From JBBDIM01 sp040880405 (GTDB lineage Bacteria; Planctomycetota; Planctomycetia; Pirellulales; Pirellulaceae): a stretch of 10,029 nucleotides of DNA. Under the pieces are notes generated by a model. It was not told where the DNA came from and ran no database searches. It worked only from the letters and a program-made list of their open reading frames with translations. Shown here in pieces: positions 1 through 6,430 of this stretch (the first letter of the stretch is position 1; the number at the start of each line of letters is the position of its first letter). A program made the translations under genes and the position numbers. The stretch lies in assembly GCA_040880405.1 (NCBI GenBank), contig JBBDIM010000211.1, positions 1 through 10,029 of the forward strand, in the 5' to 3' direction.

Positions 1-572
1 TGCTGAATCCGGCGGGGTGGATCCTCGAAATTGCGAACATGGTACTGCATCATGTCGCGGATCATGCCCCGCATGTGCCAGCCGGGATAGGTGTTGTAGC
101 TGATGAACGCGACCCCCTGCTCCTGGAGATTATCGCGGCACACAGCCATGATCCGGTCTTGGACCTCGCGCGGAACCCACGAGAAGACGCCGTGACAGAT
201 GATGTAATCGAATTTACCAAACGAGTCATCAATCTCGGTGCAGTTGAGATGTTTTAGCTCGATATTGGTCAGGCCGATCGCTTCAATGCTTTTCTGACCC
301 GATTCAATCTGTTTTTGCGACAGATCGACCCCCATAAACTGGCTTTCGGGCAGGGCGTCGGCCATCGGAATGAGGTTGCCGCCGCCGGCGCAACCGATCT
401 CCAAGACGCGGCACTTTTCAATTGGTGCCGGCTTGAGTCCGAACAATTGTCCCACCGCCGCTAATTTCTCGGGATGGGTTTGGCGAAAGGGATGGCTCGG
501 ATAGGGAACTACGTCGTAACTATATTGGCCTTCGAGCGGGTTTTGCTGTTCGATATTTTCGGTCGTGCTCAT
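1..572 (-). CDS. SAM-dependent methyltransferase with probable C-terminal regulatory domain, truncated by window edge
   Basis: Reading leftward from the ATG at 570-572, an open frame of 190 codons runs off the left edge, so the C-terminal part is missing. The protein begins MSTTENIEQQ. It has a class I (Rossmann) SAM-binding motif I, VLEIGCAGGGN, at about residues 56-66. An acidic residue ending strand 2 (GVDLS, D83) should bind the SAM ribose. A later segment, FDYIICHGVFSWVP, is typical of motif IV and its surroundings. The pre-motif YPSHPF near residue 24 and the post-motif YNTYPGWHMRGMIRDMMQYH match the family whose members carry a methyltransferase regulatory domain after the catalytic domain. 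That domain would lie outside the window. The substrate cannot be deduced. A GAAAGG stretch just upstream of the ATG may serve as ribosome binding site. The gene is divergent from the FHA gene, so a shared function is not implied. Confidence 0.9.
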   Translation of the reverse strand, partial: MSTTENIEQQNPLEGQYSYDVVPYPSHPFRQTHPEKLAAVGQLFGLKPAPIEKCRVLEIGCAGGGNLIPMADALPESQFMGVDLSQKQIESGQKSIEAIGLTNIELKHLNCTEIDDSFGKFDYIICHGVFSWVPREVQDRIMAVCRDNLQEQGVAFISYNTYPGWHMRGMIRDMMQYHVRNFEDPPRRIQ

Positions 573-1041
573 CTTGCCTTTCGATTGCGACGAAAAGATA
601 GGAAGTGGGGTGGTGTTGTGACCGCGACTGAACCGGTTCACACCAAGCGCAAGTCACAAAGTGTTCACACGGACAGAGGTTGACCGGTGCAGTACATTCT
701 TCCTACAAGATGGACTCGTGTCTCGCAAAAAAACAGTTTCTTGGATGAATCCCCGCCGGAATTTCGAATCCAGGCAACAGTTGCGGCGAGTTGAGCGATA
801 ATCGAGGTGGTGTGGATAAACGGGGAGGCGAGGGTCTTTCCGATAGGCCGAATTGTGCCGCGAGCATCCGGTACGTTGGGGAAGACCGGCCCCACACTGT
901 GGCCCCGCTTTACGGGTTCCATGGACTAAGGTGATGAAAGAAGCACGTTTCAACCGATTCGCGTGTTTGTTGACGTGCCACCCCGGCACTGGTCAAATAG
1001 AATGCCGGTGATCGAAAACGTCTCAGCCAAAGACTTTGCTC
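573..1041. other. Divergent non-coding spacer
   Basis: This spacer of about 470 bases lies between the divergent methyltransferase and FHA genes. Reading frames in it have compositions unlike the neighbouring proteins and no recognisable motif, so I call no gene. It contains a weak rightward promoter-like pair (970-998), a 7-base dyad TTGTGAC (616-622) / GTCACAA (653-659), and a repeated octamer GTTCACAC at 636-643 and 663-670. It also holds one exact DnaA-box 9-mer (811-819, TGTGGATAA). A 25-codon frame at 934-1011 (MKEARFNRFACLLTC...) is preceded by AAGG but has no other support. Confidence 0.55.
970..998 (+). promoter_or_regulatory. Possible sigma70-type promoter for the FHA gene
   Basis: TTGACG (970-975, five of six consensus bases) is followed after 17 bases by TCAAAT (993-998, four of six), about 43 bases before the chosen ATG. 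The spacing is ideal and the position suits a leader of roughly 35 bases. Promoter rules in planctomycetes are poorly fixed and such matches occur by chance, so this is tentative. Confidence 0.3.
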
Positions 1042-3069
1042 ATGATTGTTGTGTTGGAAGTGGTTTCAGGCTCCCAGACCGGGAAACGGATCACAATCCG
1101 TGGAGATCAGATCTTTACGTTTGGACGGACTAATCTGGCCGACGAGATGTTTCCCGATGACGTAATGATGTCCGGGAAGCACTTCCAAATCGAAAACAAC
1201 GGTCAGTTTAGCTTCATTTCCGACCTGGGCAGCCGCAATGGCACCAAGGTTGACGATGGCTTTATCAAAAAACTCGATCTGAAGGATGGTCACACCATCC
1301 AAGCGGGCCGGACCCGCTTCTCCGTGCAAATCGAGGGTGGAGCGCGGAATCCGTACGAAACGATTCAGGGTGGATCGGGGTTGGGGAACCCCAGCTTTCC
1401 GAGCGAAAAGAGTGATCCGCGGGATGCCTTGCCGGGGCACGGAACGCGCCAGCCGGGGGATTCTGGCAGTCGGCCCGGCGTGGAAACTCCGATGGACCTG
1501 CCGAACCTTCCAGACGCCCCTCCTCACAACGCGATCGATCCTCAATTCCCAGCAGCCAGTCCGATGAGCCCCGGGATGCCCATGGGCGGGGGGATCAATC
1601 CGAACTTAATCGGCGATGCCCTTCCCCCCGCCAATGATGGTCCGGTCGGCAGCGGTGCCCCGCCCAGTTTCCCGGCCAATCCGCCGGGACCCCCCGCCTC
1701 TGGACAAGCCCCCCCAATGGACAGAAGCGAAGAGCCGCAATTCAAGTTTTTTAACCGACCCACCTCGGTCGACCCAGGGGCATTCACTCCGGCCAAACCG
1801 GGTGGACCGCCCCCGCCGCTCGGCAAAGTCCCCTTGAGCGGATTCGCAAACGAAGCGACCGGGGGAGCGGACTTCGCCCCGGTGCCTCCGCCGAGTAATT
1901 CCGCGCCGCCAACGGGTCATAACGGCATCGACAACCTCCCGGCCATGGGGCCCACTCCCATGGCCCCTCCCATCTCAGGTCCGCCCGGTGGGGGCATACC
2001 ACCTGGGCCTCTTGCGCCACCGCCTGCGCCCCCGCAGCCCGGCCCTCCGCCGGCTCCCTCGCCGCAGTCGGGGCGTGGTGTTTCCGGCCTCCCGAGCGGC
2101 GGTTTCGGACAAGTGAAGAATCCCAATCTGATTGGCTGGGACGATGAGCCAGAGGCAACCACTCCGCCAAGCGGAGGAGGTCCGTGGTCCGGCGGCCCCG
2201 CGTCCGGTGGTTCAGTTCCCAACAGCGTACCGCCCGGGCCTTCTAGCCCGTCGACCAGCAACGACCCGCCCACCGCGCGATCCGATTGGCGCAACCCGCC
2301 CCTCTCGGCCGCTCCGCCAGTCCCGGTGGAAGCGCCTGCCGAGTTGGGTTCCCCGCCAGCTCCGCTTCCTGCGACTGAGCCGAAGGACGCCCCGGCGGAA
2401 CCAACACCCCGCCCAACGTCCAAATTGGCGATTCGATTCGGGCAAGAGACCACCTCGTCCAACTTGCACGTCTGCCGCACGTTCTCCCTCGACGAAGCCA
2501 CCGGTGAGGTCTCCCCCTCGCGCCTGCTTCAAGCCTTGGCCAAGCAGTCGAAACTGGTCTTGGCGATTCATTTCATGCGGGCAGGCATCGAGATTCCGGA
2601 AGACCTAACCGGCGGGGTTCCGATTCGTTCCGATTTGCCCGCGGAAGTAGCGAAGTCGGCCGGTCCAATCTTGCTGCTGCCGGACGAAATCCCCGCTTTT
2701 GCCGACGTGGTCGATCAGGCGTGGGACCAAGACGCAATGATCGGGTTTTTGACTCGCGATCCGGCGGCCGCAATCCGGCATTTGCAACAGGTGATCTTCT
2801 TCGATGACAAGCTGGAGGCGCGTCCCAACAACAATAAAGCGTTGTTCTGCGCCGTCTATTCTCCCAACCTGTTCAGCTCGTTTCTCAGCACTCGGGACGA
2901 GAGCGCCGTGAAACGATTGATGGGGGACAGTATCGACGCGGTCATCACCGAAGTACCCGACCTGCCTGGCAACTGGCAGCTTTTGGGATTAACGGATTGG
3001 ACCGAGCGATTGACGAAGCTGGGACTCAAGCAGCAAGAGGCCTCTGAGATAAGCGGCCCGTCGGCTTAA
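1042..3069 (+). CDS. FHA domain protein with long Pro/Gly-rich linker and DUF4123-like C-terminal domain
   Basis: The protein is 675 residues from the ATG at 1042; a TTG two codons upstream (1036) is an alternative start, and neither has a strong Shine-Dalgarno. Residues 1-95 form a forkhead-associated domain with the phosphothreonine-binding signature intact: G28-R29, S44-G-K-H47 and N66-G67. Residues 100-455 are low-complexity, rich in Pro, Gly, Ser and Ala, and probably disordered; the peptide NPNLIG occurs twice (186-191 and 360-365). Residues 460-660 form a compact domain with LVLAIHFMRAG (from 505), GPILLLPDE, MIGFLTRDPAAAIRHLQQV, LFCAVYSPNLF (around 602-611) and a late Trp (W645). This order resembles DUF4123, a family of T6SS effector-loading adaptors, but the usual Asp-Pro is Ser-Pro here. 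There is no signal peptide or membrane segment, so it should be cytoplasmic. It lies 131 bases upstream of a T6SS sheath-like gene on the same strand, probably co-transcribed. In known T6SSs, FHA proteins relay Thr kinase signals; here that role is inferred. The FHA call is firm, the DUF4123 call moderate. Confidence 0.9.
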   Translation: MIVVLEVVSGSQTGKRITIRGDQIFTFGRTNLADEMFPDDVMMSGKHFQIENNGQFSFISDLGSRNGTKVDDGFIKKLDLKDGHTIQAGRTRFSVQIEGGARNPYETIQGGSGLGNPSFPSEKSDPRDALPGHGTRQPGDSGSRPGVETPMDLPNLPDAPPHNAIDPQFPAASPMSPGMPMGGGINPNLIGDALPPANDGPVGSGAPPSFPANPPGPPASGQAPPMDRSEEPQFKFFNRPTSVDPGAFTPAKPGGPPPPLGKVPLSGFANEATGGADFAPVPPPSNSAPPTGHNGIDNLPAMGPTPMAPPISGPPGGGIPPGPLAPPPAPPQPGPPPAPSPQSGRGVSGLPSGGFGQVKNPNLIGWDDEPEATTPPSGGGPWSGGPASGGSVPNSVPPGPSSPSTSNDPPTARSDWRNPPLSAAPPVPVEAPAELGSPPAPLPATEPKDAPAEPTPRPTSKLAIRFGQETTSSNLHVCRTFSLDEATGEVSPSRLLQALAKQSKLVLAIHFMRAGIEIPEDLTGGVPIRSDLPAEVAKSAGPILLLPDEIPAFADVVDQAWDQDAMIGFLTRDPAAAIRHLQQVIFFDDKLEARPNNNKALFCAVYSPNLFSSFLSTRDESAVKRLMGDSIDAVITEVPDLPGNWQLLGLTDWTERLTKLGLKQQEASEISGPSA

Positions 3070-3134
3070 AAAGACATTCTCCGGCCCGATGATCCGTGGG
3101 GAGTCTACAACCGCTAGTCCCAGTGGTAAATTTA

Positions 3135-3173
3135 CTTGAATCGAATGGATCGCGAGTGCGCGATCATTTCAAG
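3135..3173 (+). promoter_or_regulatory. Two-tier hairpin in the leader of the sheath-like gene
   Basis: An inner perfect stem GATCGCG (3148-3154) / CGCGATC (3159-3165) closes a 4-base loop, AGTG. An outer perfect stem CTTGAA (3135-3140) / TTCAAG (3168-3173) encloses it, with internal loops of seven and two bases. There is no T-run after it, so it is unlikely to be an intrinsic terminator. It ends 11 bases before the probable ribosome binding site GAAGAAGGG (3184-3192), which itself lies 8 bases before the ATG at 3201. It could stabilise the mRNA end, tune translation, or bind a dimeric regulator. Confidence 0.45.
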
Positions 3174-3200
3174 ACAACCAGATGAAGAAGGGCCTGGCCC

Positions 3201-4688
3201 ATGGCGAGCGAAGGATTCGTGTTCAGTGAGGTCAAGGTGGGCGCTAGTCTCGCTCCGGCAGGGGAAGGCCGCGGGGCGAAAGACCCGTTTCATCTGCTGT
3301 TGATCGGGAATTTCCGCGGCTCGCACCCGGACACGTCCGCCCCGCTAGGGAAGCCGATCATGGTCGATCGGGACAACTTCTACGAACTCCCCGGACGGCT
3401 CGGTACACGAATCGACGGGATGCTGGCCTCCTCGGATGGCCAAACGGAATCGATTTCCTTTGAAGAGCTTGAGGACTTCGAACCGGATCGGCTGTTCGAG
3501 CGGCTCGCCCTGTTTGAAAACCTGCGAACCCTCCGCCGCCGCTTGAAGAACCCCAAGTTGTTTGAGGCGGCCGCAGCCGAGGTGTTGGCCTGGGAGGAAG
3601 TAGCCAAGGACAAAGGGGCCGGAGGGCAAGGTTCCGCCGAAGACCCGTCTCCTCCTCCGGAGATGCCTGCGGAGTACTCAACCGCCGAACTGTTCGAAAA
3701 CGTCCTGACCGAATCGGCCGAGTCGGAGCGATCGCCCCTGGAATCGGGCAATTGGAGCCGGTTGATCCACAATATTGTCTCGGAGAGCAAGGTACAGCGG
3801 ATCGACCCACGGGAAGAGTCGCTGGTGGCGCTGGTCGATCAGGCGATCGAGGGGACCATGCGGCAGCTACTGCATGGGCCCGCGTTCCGCTCGCTGGAAA
3901 CCACCTGGCTCGGACTGCAAATGATGGTCCGCCGCGTCGAGACCCACGCCAAGCTGAAGATCCACATCGTCGACATTTCGTCGGAGCGGTTCCGAGACGC
4001 CCTCGACTCTGACGACATCGCCCAAACGGAACTCGGTAAGTTGATTCTCTCTCCCTCTCAAACCCCCGGTGCAACGCCTTGGGCCGTGGTGGGAACGTTG
4101 TTCCCGTTCAGCACCTCAGAAAATGACCTGCGAGCGATTCACCGTTTCGGGGCCTTGGTCAGTGCGGCGGGCGCGGCCGGTTTGGTCGAGATCGGCGGGA
4201 GCCAGGCATTCTGGCTCGATCCGGATCAGGTGGAAGCGACCCCCTGGGCTCAACTGCGTCAGCAGCCGGCCGGCAAATCACTGGCCGCGATTTGGCCGCG
4301 GTTTTTGAGCCGTTTGCCCTACGGACGCAAGACTCGACCGACCGAACGCTTTGTGTTCGAAGAGATCCCGCCCGGCTCGCCACCACGTTTGGTGTGGGGG
4401 AGCCCCGTGTGGCTGGGGGCGATCGCGTTGGCCGAAGCCTTCAACACCCGAGGCTGGGACATGCAGAGTGGGATCGTCCATCAGATCGAAGAGTTACCGC
4501 TCTACTACATCGACACCGACGACGCCGAGATTCATCCGTGTGGTCAATACCTGCTGAGCGATAACGAGCTAGAGAAGATCGCCGGGCAAGGGCTTACCCC
4601 GGTGGTTTCGTTTAAGAACCAGGACCGGATCCAACTGCGGGGGATTCAATCGATCCGGGGTGGCAAGTTGAGCGGGCCTTGGGAGTAG
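3201..4688 (+). CDS. TssB-TssC fusion: type VI secretion contractile-sheath-like protein lacking the TssC C-terminus
   Basis: The protein is 495 residues with a good ribosome binding site (GAAGAAGGG, 8-base spacing). Residues 1-130 resemble TssB/VipA: an FHLLLIGNFRG strand, KPIMVDRDNF, and a DFEPDRLFERL...LRTLRRRL helix match the family in order. Residues 132-156 are a Gly/Pro-rich linker. Residues 158-176 (AEYSTAELFENVLTESAES) form an acidic helix placed like the TssC N-terminal helix. Residues 205-495 resemble TssC/VipB: FRSLETTWLGL (229-239), a LKIHIVDIS strand, PRFLSRLPYG (366-375), RFVFEEI, the RGW motif (417-419), and DNELEKIAGQGLTPVVSFKN. A usual TssC then continues for about 120 residues to strands such as FLRPHFQLEELTVSLR; here the chain stops with GPWE. 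TssB and TssC normally form a heterodimer that polymerises into the cytoplasmic sheath around the Hcp tube. This fusion supplies both in one chain, but its ability to form a contractile sheath is unproven. No Hcp, VgrG, TssE, TssK or membrane-complex gene is in the window. Confidence 0.88.
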   Translation: MASEGFVFSEVKVGASLAPAGEGRGAKDPFHLLLIGNFRGSHPDTSAPLGKPIMVDRDNFYELPGRLGTRIDGMLASSDGQTESISFEELEDFEPDRLFERLALFENLRTLRRRLKNPKLFEAAAAEVLAWEEVAKDKGAGGQGSAEDPSPPPEMPAEYSTAELFENVLTESAESERSPLESGNWSRLIHNIVSESKVQRIDPREESLVALVDQAIEGTMRQLLHGPAFRSLETTWLGLQMMVRRVETHAKLKIHIVDISSERFRDALDSDDIAQTELGKLILSPSQTPGATPWAVVGTLFPFSTSENDLRAIHRFGALVSAAGAAGLVEIGGSQAFWLDPDQVEATPWAQLRQQPAGKSLAAIWPRFLSRLPYGRKTRPTERFVFEEIPPGSPPRLVWGSPVWLGAIALAEAFNTRGWDMQSGIVHQIEELPLYYIDTDDAEIHPCGQYLLSDNELEKIAGQGLTPVVSFKNQDRIQLRGIQSIRGGKLSGPWE

Positions 4689-5045
4689 AGGGCCATTCCC
4701 TCCGTGATTTACGTCTTGCCATATTGCGTTTCAGGCAACCCGGCCTGTCGGGGCGACGTTTTCTCGGCAGGCACTCGCACACAGGATGCCAGTGGCACAC
4801 CAAGCAAGAGTGGCCGACAGTGCCACCCCGCCGAGTTTGGGTGTATCTACAGGCATCCAGTCCTGAGTTGGATCAACGGACGGCAGAACCAGGCCCGGCG
4901 GGCCGACATAACCCTTGCCGGTGGCGCGAGCCACCGGTGCCATGCCCCTATCTAAATCAAGGCCTGAAGGGCCGACACAATTTCACTCACGATTCTGGCA
5001 CTGCGCAGAATTCGCCGACCCACTCGTCCTGTTCGAAACCTACTC
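4689..5045. repeat. Convergent spacer with a cluster of GC-rich inverted repeats (probable dispersed intergenic repeats)
   Basis: The two neighbouring genes converge on this spacer, and the frames within it have no plausible protein content. It holds a nested set of palindromes. TGCCA-G-TGGCA lies at 4787-4797. GTGGCAC (4792-4798) pairs with GTGCCAC (4820-4826). GGCCC-GGC-GGGCC lies at 4892-4904. CCGGTGGC (4918-4925) pairs with GCCACCGG (4930-4937) across a GCGA loop. GGCC-TGAAG-GGCC lies at 4961-4973. An 18-base unit occurs twice, at 4891-4908 and 4960-4977, matching at 15 of 18 positions and spaced 69 bases apart. From memory, very similar hairpins are scattered between genes in planctomycete genomes, but I cannot count copies here. 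The hairpins could also act as transcription stops for both neighbours, although none has a clear T-run. Confidence 0.6.
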
Positions 5046-6116
5046 TCATGGGGAAGTGATTGCCGCCCGCAACCGCTCGATCGCATCCCCCGGAGACTCG
5101 GCCGAACTCACCGCACCACTCACTGCCACTCGCGTGATACCGGCCGCGGCTACTTGCGCCGCGTTATCGCCGGTGATGCCGCCGATGGCGAAGGCGGGTA
5201 GCTTGATTTCCTGAGCCACTTGGGCGACAAACTCCAGGCCGGGGAATGACTCGAACCGCTTGGTGGTGGAGGGGAATGTCGGTCCGATGCCCAGGTAGTC
5301 CGCGCCGTCGGCCACTGCTTGCCGGGCCTGCGCGATGTTGTGGGTGGAGACACCGATCAGCATGCGCGGGCCGACGATTGCTCGGACGTCGCGGACCGTT
5401 AATTCCTCTTGGCCGACATGCACGCCGTCGGCGAGGCTCAGCTTGGCCAGGTCGGGTCGGTCGTTGACGATCATGCGTGTGGTCGTCTCGGCGGTGAGCT
5501 GGCGCAAGAGGCGGGCGCGGGCGAGTAGGGTGCGGTCGTCGAGCGTTTTATCGCGGAGCTGGATCGCCTCGACGCCGGCGGTAACCAAGGGGGTGACACG
5601 TTCACGAAACGTCGCCTCGTCCGATCCGCCGTCGACCAGGACGTAGATGGCGACCTCCGGCCAAGAATGAACCGCCAAGAACCGGCCCAGTAGCAACTTC
5701 TCTTCGGTGTAGGTCCGATAGCGGAGACTCTCGAACACCGGAGCCAAACCGGGTGCCGCCAGCTTCGACATCTCTTCCAAGGTTCGCAGGGCCTGCTCGG
5801 TCCGTTTGAAATTGGCGGTCAGCAGCTCGGCCGGGTCGGCCCGTTTTCCTTCCAGGCTGGCGGTGAGGGTTGTGCCGACGTCACCCACTGTGTCTCGGGC
5901 CGCTAACAGGTGTGTCCGCGGGAAGCGGGAAACCGCGGCGTCCAGTTCGTGACGAAGTGTCTTGAGCCGACTGGTAGCTGCGGAGTCGTCCAGGACAAAC
6001 CGAACCCAGTCTTCAACCACCCTCAGCCCTTCGCTGGCCCGATTGGCGGCGGCATCGAGGGCCCGCCAAATGGCCAGGTCGGGCTCGGTGGAAGACGGGA
6101 AATTGGGTTGAGACAT
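5046..6116 (-). CDS. thiE: Bifunctional ThiD2 (HMP-phosphate kinase-type) and thiamine phosphate synthase
   Basis: The protein is 356 residues, from the ATG complementary to 6114-6116 to a TGA at 5046-5048. Residues 10-148 match the ThiD2 domain found in front of ThiE in several phyla, with the signature ANRASEGLRVVEDWVRF and a later RYRTYTEEKLLL. ThiD2 is reported to phosphorylate the pyrimidine HMP-phosphate. Residues 155-356 are a complete ThiE TIM barrel: IQLRDK (185-190), NDR (218-220), DGVHVGQ (230-236), GVSTH (255-259), GIGP with FPSTTK (276-286), IGGI (311-314) and AVSGA (331-335). ThiE joins HMP pyrophosphate to thiazole phosphate to give thiamine phosphate in the cytoplasm. The fusion would couple the two successive pyrimidine steps. 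ThiE alone is usually a little over 200 residues, so the extra length is the ThiD2 part. I looked upstream (6117-6394) for the conserved core of a TPP riboswitch and did not see it. The gene faces the sheath-like gene and diverges from the TPR gene, so it is probably transcribed alone. Confidence 0.95.
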   Translation of the reverse strand: MSQPNFPSSTEPDLAIWRALDAAANRASEGLRVVEDWVRFVLDDSAATSRLKTLRHELDAAVSRFPRTHLLAARDTVGDVGTTLTASLEGKRADPAELLTANFKRTEQALRTLEEMSKLAAPGLAPVFESLRYRTYTEEKLLLGRFLAVHSWPEVAIYVLVDGGSDEATFRERVTPLVTAGVEAIQLRDKTLDDRTLLARARLLRQLTAETTTRMIVNDRPDLAKLSLADGVHVGQEELTVRDVRAIVGPRMLIGVSTHNIAQARQAVADGADYLGIGPTFPSTTKRFESFPGLEFVAQVAQEIKLPAFAIGGITGDNAAQVAAAGITRVAVSGAVSSAESPGDAIERLRAAITSP

Positions 6117-6430
6117 GGGTAATTTGGAGCAATCGGAGAGCCTAAGCGTCTCGTAAACAAGGAAAGAGGCGGGGTCCTGGGCTGAACGATTGTCACCCTG
6201 CCGTGGTCCGATATTGCTGATTGTAAGAACTGTCGCGCTGCCACGTCACCGCCCCTGGATGGTCGCTGCCCTTAGAATCCCACCCTGTCCGCAGATCCCA
6301 CTCGACTGGTGGGGCGGACTTGCCTTGCTTCCCCTAGAACCGCAAGTTACAATTCCGTGGCGATTCCGATGAGGCAGGCCTCCTCAAAATTCTAGTGAGG
6401 GGGCTGGCCGTCATGTTGGGGAAGGTAAGG
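6117..6430. other. Divergent spacer between the thiamine gene and the TPR gene
   Basis: About 310 bases separate the two divergent starts. No RNA gene, repeat or coding frame is recognisable. A promoter-like pair facing right is listed separately. The leftward leader of the thiamine gene has no obvious Shine-Dalgarno and no visible riboswitch core. The part at 6395-6430 could be coding if the TPR gene starts at one of its upstream alternatives. Confidence 0.5.
6325..6353 (+). promoter_or_regulatory. Possible promoter for the TPR membrane protein gene
   Basis: TACAAT (6348-6353, five of six -10 consensus bases) is preceded with exactly 17 bases spacing by TTGCTT (6325-6330, three of six -35 bases). 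It lies about 80 bases before the chosen ATG. The -10 is good and the -35 weak, so this is a tentative call. It could also drive clpC by read-through. Confidence 0.35.

Noticed and set aside
654..989. Leftward frame of 111 codons in the divergent spacer
   Set aside because: It is rich in Arg, His and Ser with no motif, overlaps promoter-like sequence, and shows no coding features like those of the neighbours.
1066..2608. Several long frames on both strands inside the Pro/Gly-rich region
   Set aside because: High GC and repeated Pro/Gly codons open the other frames. Their products are Arg/Gly/Pro-rich shadows without motifs.
4688..4702. GAGGG/CCCTC hairpin at the end of the sheath-like gene as an intrinsic terminator
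   Set aside because: The stem is only five base pairs and no T-run follows directly.
4679..5059. Rightward frame of 126 codons overlapping the end of the sheath-like gene, as a possible frameshifted TssC C-terminus
   Set aside because: It has no resemblance to the TssC C-terminal segments and is made largely of the intergenic palindromes.
6117..6394. TPP riboswitch upstream of the thiamine gene
   Set aside because: I looked for the conserved core words on the minus strand and did not find them. A covariance model search would settle it.
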